Shown in pieces: positions 38,901 to 48,929 of a stretch of 64,000 nucleotides of DNA. The DNA comes from Sordaria brevicollis (Eukaryota; Ascomycota; Sordariomycetes; Sordariales; Sordariaceae). How positions within the stretch are numbered: position 1 is the first letter of the stretch; each line of letters opens with the position of its first letter. The notes below the pieces were generated by a model. The model saw only the letters and a list, made by a program, of their open reading frames with translations, was not told the origin of the DNA and did not search any database. The DNA lies in the NCBI GenBank assembly GCA_033439795.1, contig JAUTDP010000003.1, forward strand, positions 1,116,001 to 1,180,000, written 5' to 3'. The position numbers and the translations under genes are program-made.

Positions 38901-40396
38901 TTAAATTTCCTTATAGGGGTAAAGATTTTACCGAAAATTATAAAATTACCGGTAAATTAAACGGGGGTAAACGGCGAAACGCCAGCGTAATAATTAACGT
39001 TTAATAAATTAGTAGTAAATTCGTAAAGGAAATTTACTTAACTTTCAAAATTATTAGAAGTTAAGCGGTTAATACTAATAATATTAACGAAAGTATTTTA
39101 AAAGCGTTTATTAATCTTCGATTTAAAAGCGTCGATATAATAACGAATATTAAATTCGTAGGAATTAGCGAATTTAAAAAATATAAAAATAAAATCGGCG
39201 AAAGGAAGGGTATTTTATTATAAGCGGTTTATTTCCTAAATTATTTTAATATAAATATCGAAAGTAATATAATATAGGTCGAATTATTTAAAAAGATTTT
39301 AGAAATTAATAAAACCTATAGGTTAAATAATAGAATTTTAAAAGGAGGCTATAATTGTATCGACTTTAAAACGAATACGTATAAAAATATCGCCGGAAAG
39401 GTATTAAAAAATATAAAAGATTTAATTAATAAATATTAAATAAATAGCGTAATTAATAGCGAATTTAATACCGATAAAAAACTTTTAATTAATATATTCC
39501 TCCTATTATTTCGCGAAAGAACGTTCGGCGCTAATAAAAATAGGGGGTTTAGCGCCGTAAATATAATTAAATAAGGAAGGGAATAAAAAAAAAAAAGTAA
39601 TAAATAAAGGCTAAAAGTTAATTTAATTAGTAATATATTAGCGAATTTAGGATATAATTTTAATAACGTATTAATTAACTTTAAATTAAATAATATTAAT
39701 TTATTAATCGGTTATATCGGCCTAAACGGTTTAAAGGTAAATAATAATTTCGAATTTAAAAATACGGAAGAAGGTTTAATCGATTTACTTTTATATTTTA
39801 ATAATTTGTTAAATAAATTTAGTAATATAACCGTAAAATTGGGTTTCGAAATAAGAAATTATATTAAAATTTATTATAATTTAAATTTAAGCGTTATAAA
39901 TGTAATTTTAAACGTAATTAAATTAAATTTTAATAACGTTGAAATAAATATAAAATTGGGAAAGGAATTCGAAATCCGCCTTTATAATACCTACGAAGCG
40001 AAAGAGGTCGTTTTATAAATTGTAAATAATAATATTAATATAAAATTAATTACGGGAAGGAAAGAAATTAATAACGAAAGTTTATTGCTCGTTGTCGAAA
40101 TTAAGGCCCGGGGTATCCGTACCGGACGTTTCGGGGCTATTTAAGTTTATAATTAGGATTGGATTTAGATTTAGGCGGGCGTAAAAGTAGAAAAAAATTA
40201 ATAATATTTAATCGTAAAATTAATAAAGGGTCGGTAATATTCGGTCGAAATAATAATTAATAAAAAGGATAAAGGATTTTGTAAAAAGGGGTTCGATAAA
40301 GTTTAATTAAAAAAAATTAATACCGTTTTTATAAATTAATTAAAGCGAAACGCTTAATAAACGCCGGATTATTAATTATAAAAAGGTATAATAAAT
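32935..40396 (-). pseudogene. Degenerate gag-pol of gypsy 2
   Basis: The only confidently read signature is reverse transcriptase at 37080-37103. Integrase should lie at lower coordinates (33.5-36 kb) and gag at higher ones. The 70-codon plus-strand frame at 39806-40018 is antisense and is not a gene. Confidence 0.75.
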
Positions 40397-40600
40397 TATT
40401 ACGATACCGATTTAATAGAGGCTTGGAAAAGACGTATTATTATATAAAGAGGAGAAGATCGAGAGAGAGTAGCGAAAATTCTACTCTCGGACTATATATA
40501 TAAGTAAAGTAGAGATATAATTATAGGCACGATTGTACTCCGCTGGTAATTCGGTACCAAAACGCCTAGGGAGCGCTACCGATAATCTAGTACCGTGACA
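40397..40600 (-). repeat. LTR of gypsy 2 (right copy, 5' LTR of the element, 204 bp)
   Basis: Ends GTACCGTGACA, showing the original inverted terminal bases. It is aligned end to end with the left copy at 32731-32934. Confidence 0.93.
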
Positions 40601-40605
40601 ATAAC

Positions 40606-41690
40606 CTACGAATTTCTTTTTTTAAATTTTCCGTTATTTTTATCCTTAATTTAATTTTTTTAAAAACGTTATAGTTTTTTATAAAACGTTATAAAATTAT
40701 ATAGGAAATATTAATACCGAAAGATTATTTAAAAGCTTTATAAATATTAAATATTATTTATTTATCCGTATAAGCGTTAAAAATAAAATTTTTATAAGGA
40801 AGAAGGTTAATACAATAGTGATTTATTAGAATTATAAATATTAATAGTAAAATATTAAGAAAAATATTAAAAATAAAGGATAGAAGGTATATTATAAATA
40901 ATAAAAGCTAACGGTAATAAAAATTTTCGTAAAATATTAATTAAAATTGAGAAATATAAATTAATTTTAAAGGACGGTATATAAAATATTTTAATATTAT
41001 TTAAAGCTTTTTAATATAAATTAATTTCTTTCTTTATTATTTATAATTATATCCCGTAATATTATTTTAAACGAAAAAACTTTCTTAAATTTAAATTCCT
41101 TATTATTTAAGTATTATTAAAATAAAATTATAAAACCTTATTTATTTCTTCGGAATACGAATTCCTTTACCTCTTTTTTTAATAGGGGTAGTAATAATAA
41201 TAATAATAACGGCGGTTAAAACCTTATAGCGAATAATTTCGCTAATTAAAATAGCTTTTTTTTCGCAAAATTAATTATCGGTATATTTATTAAATTTCGA
41301 ATAATTTTTCTAATATTTTTATTTACCCTTCTTTTATTACTCTTTAATAACTTTTTATTTATTAATAAAAATCTTCTAAGAATATTTATTATTTTAATTC
41401 GAATAAATATAATAAATATAAGCGCTATTAAAAATATTAATAGGGGGTATAACGTAATACATAGTAAAATAATTAATATTATTATTAATATAGCGGCTAT
41501 AGAAGGAAGGGCGGACATACTCCGTAAAAAAGTAGACCGTAATAACGTAAATTTAAATAAGGGTATTAAATTTAAATAAAATTTTAATAAAATTAATTTT
41601 TCTAAACTTTTTTTTAACGTCCTAAAGACGACGAACCTCCTTTAATATTAATTTAATTAAAAATACTTTAATTAATATTATAATATATTA
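40606..41690. other. Right interior of the TIR element
   Basis: RIP-mutated DNA. The 90-codon minus-strand frame at 41246-41518 (MSALPSIAAIL start, hydrophobic first third, then Lys/Arg/Asn-rich) is the longest clean frame left in the element, but its composition can arise from AT-rich DNA and no family is recognised. Confidence 0.35.
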
Positions 41691-42098
41691 AGGGGTGGTC
41701 TATCTGCACCGTAAGAAAAGTCTTAGTCGACCGTAGGAAAAAGGTTCAATTTTAAATAATTCCGCGAAGAAAAATTCTAAAAAATCATAGTGTGTATGGG
41801 AATTTTGGTAGTTTTTTACTCTAAATTTAGAACTAAACACCGTCTGCAATCCTTGCACGCACTTGATTCTTTTTGTTAAAAACACTTTTTTAATTTTAAA
41901 TATCTTAAAAGGGAGAAAAGGTGGTAAAGGTAACGTTGGTAGAATTGGCCTTTGAATATGAAAAATCCAGCGAAAATCAACAATTCTAACTATATTTGTT
42001 TTATTTATCTAGCCCTGAATTTGGTAAAGTTATACCTTATTCAATTTTTGGACTACGGTCAACTAAGACTTTTCCTACGGTGCAAATAGACTATCCCT
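41691..42098. mobile_element. 408-bp MITE-like element with about 40-bp inverted ends, largely free of RIP
   Basis: The left end begins AGGGGTGGTCTATCTGCACC; the right end, read inverted, begins AGGGATAGTCTATTTGCACC. Similarity continues through AGAAAAGTCTTAGT and GACCGTAG. ATATTA flanks both sides (41685-41690 and 42099-42104), but in AT-rich DNA this may be chance. There is no transposase frame. Unlike everything around it, the sequence keeps CpA and TpG and looks unmutated. At about 400 bp it sits near the length that RIP in Neurospora is known to need. Confidence 0.75.
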
Positions 42099-42494
42099 AT
42101 ATTAATATAATTAATTTATTTAATTATCGAAAAGGATTTATTTAGTAATTTTAACGGTACCGCGTTCGATTTTAATAAGGAGCTAAGCGGTTTATAATTA
42201 CTAATTCGCGTTTAGGTCGAACTATATAGGCGTAGCGGGCAAAGCTTCTCCGTTATATATATAACGGGCTATAATAATAATATTAGTAGGGTTATTATAA
42301 TAGTTATTTAATTATTAATAATATAAAAGTGTAATAGTTGCGTAAGAGAATATTTACGAATATTAGCGCGCGAAAGAAGCGGGGTTATACCTTTACGCAT
42401 TTATTTTAATTACTAAATTGAATTCTATATTATACGCTATAGGCGCGGTTTTAATACCTATAGGTGGCACGCGCTACTACACTTAGCGCCAAAA
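42099..42494. other. Subterminal right part of the TIR element
   Basis: AT-rich to about 42470, then the composition returns to normal in the last 60-100 bp before the inverted repeat. No frame is supported. Confidence 0.5.
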
Positions 42495-42528
42495 TTTTTT
42501 GAAACCGACCAACACAATGGCCTCCGTA
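42495..42528 (-). repeat. Right terminal inverted repeat of the unassigned DNA element
   Basis: On the minus strand it begins TACGGAGGCCATTGTGTTGG. It is the better-preserved end, retaining the two G that are A in the left repeat. Confidence 0.88.
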
Positions 42529-42592
42529 CCTTTTCCTGGGGGATCGTCACTTCGTCACTAGTGAAACTCTAAAACTAGAGGGTTCAACAAAC
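42529..42592. other. Island of ancestral single-copy DNA between the TIR element and copia 2
   Basis: 64 bp of undamaged DNA holding the right CCTTTT copy at 42529-42534 and the left CAAAC copy of copia 2 at 42588-42592. Confidence 0.85.
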
Positions 42593-42786
42593 TGTCAGAT
42601 TGTATGGGGGAATTGATTGATTCTGTGTATCTGTGTGTAACTGTGTAGAATAGGATTCTAGAGTTCTAGTCGGGGGAGCTGGGGGTATCCCTTATTTACT
42701 AAGACCTTTTAGGTAGCTAGCAGTATTGACCAGCTATATATTGGTCTATATTATTTTGGCCCAGAATATTACCCTGGAATTTAATA
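42593..42786 (-). repeat. 3' LTR of copia copy 2 (194 bp)
   Basis: Starts TGTCAGATTGTATGGGGG on the plus strand. The outward end (42593 side) is intact. The inward end reads AATTTAATA, the RIP form of AATCTGACA. Confidence 0.95.
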
Positions 42787-45700
42787 CACCCCTTTATTCG
42801 AAAACCGTTTCGATTACCCTTTTAGGGTTGAGAGTAAAGCTATTTACACATTTCCTATTCCCTTTAGTTAATCTACCGTTACTTTTCCTACTATAATACC
42901 TAGATATTTATCCAAATCCTCTATTTCTAAAGTCTTTTTATTATTACCTACTACAATTAGGCGTAGTGGCTTTATAAACATCCCTAATAGCTCTTTAAAC
43001 TTTTTATACTCTAGTACTTTAAATACTTTTATTAATTTATTTGCGGGCATTTCCTTTGTTTCTAAATAGTCAATTTTGAGGGTCTCCTTTTCGATAATCT
43101 CCTTTCGAAATTAGTATCGATAAATATCGATATACCTTATTTTGGTAATAAAAGTGGGAGTCTCCTTAGTAAATATTTTAATAGTTTGTTAATTATTATA
43201 TTTTATAGTAGGGATAGGGTCGTTAAATAATTTTATACTTAGAACTTTAATAAGTCGGTTAATAAATAGTATTTCCTTAATAACCTTTTTAATAGCGTAA
43301 AGTTCTACTTCTATTATTAATATTACGATAGTAGTTTATTTAGTAATACCCTAATAAATAAATCTATTGTACAATTTAATTATAAATCCTTGAAAATTCT
43401 TACAATTTATTTTATTATCGGTAAACGAAACGTCTAAAGCTACTTCGAATCGGTTATTACCTTTATAATATAGGTACCAATCCTTAATTATACGAAGGTA
43501 ATAAATAACCTTCTTATTAGTATTATGGTATTCTAGATTGGGATTATAATTAAAACGAGCTAATCGATTAATTAAGAAAGCTATATTTGGTCGCGTATTA
43601 ATAGCGGTGTATAGTATAGAGTTTACGTTAATTTAATAGTCTTTAATTTTAATATAATTGGTTAATTTATCGAAGGGTAATAATTTTTATTATTTTATTA
43701 ATATTATAGTAGGTCTATAAATCGATTTTAATAATTTATTAATTTTTTTAATATAGGTTTTTTAGGATAGTTAAATTTTTCCTACCTTATAATTACGGAT
43801 AATTTTAATACCTAAAAATTACTATAATTCTTTATTACTAGTTAATTAGTATTTTAATTGTAGTAAATTAGTGTATTTTTTAATTTAGTCTTCGTATTCT
43901 TTTAGGTAAGCGAAAACGATATCGTTAATGTAATATAATATAAATATTTTCTCTTTCTTTATAATATATAAATCTTTAAAAATAGCTTTAAATCCTATAC
44001 CTTTAAACGTTCTGTTCAACTCCCTTTACTATAATAAGGGGGCTCGTCGGAGGCTATAGAGCGCTTTCAATAGTTTAAAAACCTTTCCTTCTACCCGATA
44101 TTTTGGTAGTATACGTATATAAATTTCCTTATCGATCGTAGCGTTTACGAAGGCGTTTACCGTATTCTATTAGATAAGCTCTATATTAAAACGAATTATT
44201 AATACGACGATGGTTCGGAAGGATTTTCCCGCTAAGGTAAAGGTATAGGTATTAGCGCTTATTTTACGTTATTAATCTCCTCGGATTATTAGCTTAGCCT
44301 TAATTTTGTTTAAAGTATTATTTTTATTAAATTTATAAGTATATACCTATATATAATTAAGGATCTATTTCCCTTTAGTACGAGGGATATTTTAGTCGAC
44401 CTTAACTCAAATTCTTATATTCTTATAATTATTAAGGTAAGTTCGTTCTACTTTACGAAATTTCTCGCTAAGAAGGTAATTCTCGAGGTCGTAATAGTTT
44501 TTTAGTACCCCCGGGAGGTTATAGCGGTATAGACTATTTAATTTACTATATTTAGTCAATAACTATTATACTTCTACTTTTATAACCGTTCTAGTAGTTA
44601 TTTCTACTACTAATTATAATAATCTTCCTATTAAGAAGGCACTCTTTTATAACTTTAATTTTCGAAAATATTCATCGATTATTTAATTTAATATAACGCT
44701 TATATATAGGGTTATTACGTACGAAGGAAGGGTATTTAGCGGCATTGGGTATAAATTTATAATAAAGTCGATAGCTATTTTATTTAACCTTGTAACTTTA
44801 TAAATATCTCCGGCTTTAATCTTTTAAATAGTTTCTTATTAAGAATTTGGGGTTTCTTCCTCGAGTATTATATTTGGAAGAGGCTCGACCTTAATATTTT
44901 TTGGGTGGGGATTCGTTAGTACCCTTTAATTTGGGTCCTATTTATTTATTTTATTCAACTTTTTAACGAGTTCTTCGGTAGTTATTATTTTTAAAATTAT
45001 TAAATCCTCCTTAATATTAGTCTCGTCGGGGGAGAATTTAACGCGTTCGTTAAATATTACGTCGCGTATTTATATAATTTACTTCGTAACGGGGTTCTAT
45101 ATATAATATATCGAGGAGGCGTTATATCCGATTAAATAGCCGATTTACGCTCTAGGGAGATATTTTTGGTAACGTTTCTCTTTCTTTTATATTATATTAA
45201 TTATGGAATATACTTTACACTTATATATTCGAAGGTAATTAATATTTAGTCGCTATAGTTCTTATTAATTATATTATTGAGCGATATAGGTATAAAAGCG
45301 TTCGTATAGGGATTTCTAATTGTAGAGGTATCGAAGTAACCGGTTTAGTAAGTAAATTATTATATATATAATTTCTAATTATAGATCGATTGGAAATTTT
45401 AAATTATTCTTTATAATATTATATTATTACTTTACTACACCCCTTGAGCGCTTTATTCTATTATTCTATTCTTAAGTATTAGGAATAGAGGGTTCGAGTA
45501 ATATACTTCTTATTTCGAGTTTAATTAATATTTCTCTTCGGTTAAATTTATTATTATATTCGAGGGCTTTAACCTTAACGTTATATCGATATACTAGTAT
45601 ATTTACATAATTATATAAAATCGAAGTAATATTAGTAAATATCCAATTCGAAAGGTAATAATCTTATATATATTTAGATTATTAGTAAATAATAAATATA

Positions 45701-47945
45701 AGGTATCGGTATCCGTTAATACCTTTATTAAACTCGAGGAAATTTATTATAAGGCGTTACCCTAATTTATATTTATAGTTTCGAAGGATTCGCTATATTT
45801 AACGTTGTATCTTTATTATAATATAGGTATCGTATTCGACTATTGGTATCCTTTTTAAGGGTATTATAGAGGGGAAATCGTTCGAAGGCTCTTCGGTCGA
45901 AGTGGAATTTATTGTAACCGCGTTATCCGCGTCCTTCTTTTTAATTAGGATATTTCGCAATTATACCCCATCGACGTTTTATAGATATTCGAATATTTAG
46001 GGATTAGGGTAACCGAATCGGTAGTATTATATTTTAGCGGTTTGGATCGATAGTTTCCTCGTATAGGAATTAACTTAGTATTACTATGCTATAAATATTA
46101 ATTTAGTAAATAATATAAATAAGTATTCTAGGACTATTTGATTAAGGATAATATTTAAGGAATAGAAGAATAACTTATTAATTCTCTTTAAATAATTATT
46201 TAGAGGTCGATAGTCCTAATAGAAATTCTACCTTTATAATAGGAAGAGGGAAACGAAATTAGTAGCGAAACTAGGGTAAAATATAACTTCTTTCAATTAT
46301 AATTTTAAATTACTTTTCTTACTTTTAATAACAACGTTAACTTCCCTAAAATTTTAAATTTTAATACGGGAATTACCTACCTATAAACAATTATCTAAAT
46401 CGGTATAACGAAAGTAATAAAAACGAGTGATTTTATTAAATATATAGAGAGAGCTCCCTGAATTTAAAATAATTGAATTTTTGAGGGGATATTCTTTTTA
46501 TTTATCTCCGTTACTAATTTAGAAAGTTGCTTTACACTCTTCCCTAAGGAGTTACGTAAATTTAAATTTCACCGTCTTAATAGCTTTTTCCTTAATAATT
46601 TCAATTTTCTTAACCAAATTAATATCTTTCGTAATATTAACTTTAACGGCTCGCGTAGTAGAGGGATATAATTTAAAAACTTTAAATTTAGCGTTTAAAT
46701 TTACGTATTAATATTCTTTAAAAGAGTAAAGTCCTTTTTCGTATACTTTATATATAAGGAGATCCTTGCCTTTACCCTTTTTATTTCTCGAATTTTATTT
46801 CTTGCGTGCATTTTCGGAATTATCCGACGCCTGTTTTCGTTTGCTTACGTTACCTTTAGGTTTTTTATTTCTACTTTATTAACGAACGTCCCTATTATTA
46901 GCTTTTTAATAATTACTAATTTTATTATTATTATTAACGCGATAATAAATCTGACCGTCGACTTCAATAGTAAACGCCCTACGATTATTTCTACCCGTAG
47001 GGGTTATAATATTATAGTAACTATTTATACCCTATTTTTTAAAATCCTCGTATACTTTTATATATTTTAAAATATTATTTTCCATTTTATCGTTAAATTT
47101 CTATATTATATCGGCGTAATTAGGTTAGATAATTTTAATAGTAGCGCGGAAGTCGTTATATTAGGATATAGCGTTTATATATTCTCTAATTCCTTTAATA
47201 ATACCGTTACTTATAATTATAACCTAATTCTAAAATTAGGTATTAAAATTGGTCGGTTCCTTTCGAAGGATTGTAATATTATCGGTATAGGCCTTACGGA
47301 TATTAACGAATTTATTAATAATATTATATTAGGTTCCTTATTTAAAGAGGTTATATTAGATTTAAATATTCTATTCTTCCTTTATAGCCGAATTTTAAAG
47401 TCCGTAATTAATTAAAAATCTTATTTAAGCTCTTACAGCCTTATCCCCAATTTCGAATCTTAACCAATCCTTCTTTTTATCGGGGTAAATAATTTTAATA
47501 TTGTAATAGAATTAGAAATTGCTTAAATCTTCTTCAATAAGGATTTTATCGATTAAAATATCGTTTTAATAACGGTAGGGAATTTCGACGGTCTTTTTAA
47601 CCTTATTTGTCGTAGTACGAAGGAAACCGGCTTTAAGAAGACGTAACTCTTTATTAACTATTTCGATACGGAGTTTAGTAATTGGTTTAAGAGGGAAATT
47701 ATTAGGTTTAAGGTAGAGAAACTCGCGGAGTACGTCGATTTCGCTTAGGAGCTAGATTTTAATAATATTAGGATTATATTTAGTTTATAATATCTCCTCC
47801 TAGCGGACCTAATCGTCGCTATTAGTAAGGAAGGGGTTATTATTAATTATTTTATTAATTTGCTTTGAAGAAGATATCGTAATAATAATAGTAGTATTAT
47901 CGTTATTATCGGTATTAATGGTAATAGGTATATTAGACTATTAAT
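42787..47945 (-). pseudogene. Degenerate gag-pol of copia copy 2
   Basis: An integrase stretch matching GYRYF of copy 1 lies near 45.69-45.73 kb, reverse transcriptase at 43.91-43.93 kb and the open C-terminal end at 42868-43050. RIP-type stops occur throughout. Confidence 0.85.
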
Positions 47946-48139
47946 TATTAGATTGTATAGGGGAATTAATTGATTCTGTATATCTGTGTGTAACTATGTA
48001 GAACAGGATTCTGGAGTTCTGGTCGGGGGAGCTGGGGGTATCCCTTATTTGCTAAGACCTTCTGGGTGGCTGGCAGTGCTGACCAGCTGTATACTGGTCT
48101 ATACTGTTTTGGCCCAGAATACCACCCTGGAATCTGACA
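47946..48139 (-). repeat. 5' LTR of copia copy 2 (194 bp)
   Basis: The inward end is RIP-altered (TATTAGATTGTATAGG). The outer 100 bp, from about 48040, are undamaged and end AATCTGACA at 48139. Confidence 0.95.
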
Positions 48140-48929
48140 CAAACTTTCCTTGGCCAGCAGTGGCCAGCATTGAGAGCACTGCCACAATGCCCCTGTACCT
48201 GACCTCCAGCGCCAAAAAGTGGGGCATCCCAGGTCCCGACCTCTCCATGCTCTTTCAGCTGATGTCTGTTTCATCCTGTTTTTGTTCGTTTACACCACCA
48301 GCGAATCAAAAGACTCGAGCAAATCACCGTGCATTATAGCCACCAGACAACAGACTCAGACAAGCGAACTAAGATCACGATAAGAGAGCTTTTGCCCCTG
48401 TGTTCTGCATCTTCCGTTGATGATTCACGAACTTCATAGTACATTGTGGGCGACACTATCAATCACTATCATGGAAGACGTAGTAAGATCGTTTCATTCC
48501 ATATTGGACCTCTCTCTGTCTATTCTCATCTCTTTCTTGTGTAGAAAAGCCTCGAACGAGATGATGGTTTCGCTGAACCATTATTCCTGTTCTACCATCC
48601 GTTGCGCGCCGCCAAGTAAAAAAGTAGTGAGATCCCGTATTCACTTTTACCGCATCATAAACCGCGCCAGTGTGTGTGTGAGAGTGTGTGAGTGTTGTTA
48701 AAGAGTGAATATTCAAATAGGGCTCGAGACCGTAACGCAACAATAGCTCATAGCATGGCTTAAGCATGGCTAGACATTACGGTACCGTCATTAGAAAGAA
48801 ATGTACAAGAAAGAGGCTTGAATCCTTAGGGTATGGTTGAGGTAAGGTAGCCAAAACTGGGGTATAAATTCCGGGCAACCTTGTGATCGAGGGTTCCTTC
48901 GCTGGTTGTTTGTTTATCGCTCTGTTGAT
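48140..48929. other. 3' flank of the FLC/TRP-like gene
   Basis: Normal composition from the copia 2 duplication onward. A GTGTGTGTGTGAGAG microsatellite lies at about 48668-48700. The region nearest 48930 probably holds the 3' untranslated region of the minus-strand gene. No gene supported. Confidence 0.5.

Larger units (their letters stand above)
32731..40600 (-). mobile_element. RIP-mutated Ty3/gypsy-type LTR retrotransposon (gypsy 2), nested, minus strand
   Basis: A 7870-bp element with 204-bp LTRs at 32731-32934 and 40397-40600, flanked by ATAAC at 32726-32730 and 40601-40605. The minus strand carries the RT signature YFNNIFIY (37103-37080), a YFDDIFIY-type motif with both Asp changed to Asn. 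LTR sequence and length differ from gypsy 1, so it is a different family. A T run at about 33549-33568 near its 3' side reads as an A run on the coding strand. In-frame TAA/TAG codons are dense. Confidence 0.92.
20192..42528. mobile_element. TIR DNA transposon of unassigned family, interrupted by two gypsy elements and a MITE
   Basis: Terminal inverted repeats of at least 34 bp, starting TACGGAGGCCATTG, lie at 20192-20225 and, inverted, at 42495-42528. They differ at two positions, both RIP-type. The 6-bp sequence CCTTTT flanks both ends (20186-20191 and 42529-42534). The span is 22,337 bp. Subtracting both gypsy elements with one duplication each, and the 408-bp element, leaves about 6.7 kb. 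The remaining interior (20226-24062, 31371-32730, 40606-41690, 42099-42494) is strongly RIP-mutated. A minus-strand frame runs across the gypsy-1 insertion point, plus-strand frames of moderate openness occur at 20.5-22.5 kb, and a hydrophobic 90-codon frame lies at 41246-41518 minus. I recognise no transposase. A 6-bp duplication does not fit Tc1/mariner or piggyBac. Confidence 0.75.
42593..48139 (-). mobile_element. RIP-mutated full-length Ty1/copia-type LTR retrotransposon (copy 2), minus strand
   Basis: 5547 bp, the same length as copy 1, in opposite orientation, with 194-bp LTRs at 42593-42786 and 47946-48139. CAAAC flanks both sides (42588-42592 and 48140-48144). The RT signature on the minus strand (43932-43906) reads YINDIVFAY, so one catalytic Asp survives here that is lost in copy 1. 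The C-terminal 60 codons are open at 43050-42868 (MPANKLIKVF). Damage is heavy but at partly different positions from copy 1, as expected of independent RIP hits. Confidence 0.93.

Noticed and set aside
39806..40018. 70-codon plus-strand frame in the AT-rich block
   Set aside because: It is antisense within gypsy 2; AT-rich RIP-mutated DNA gives Asn/Ile/Lys frames by chance.
20192..42528. TA target duplication implying a giant Tc1/mariner element
   Set aside because: TA could be read as the duplication, but including TA in the repeat reveals a perfect 6-bp CCTTTT on both sides, which is the stronger explanation.
14443..48139. The AT-rich block as a centromere or telomere fragment
   Set aside because: It resolves completely into discrete insertions with target duplications and clean unique islands, so a local transposon cluster is enough.
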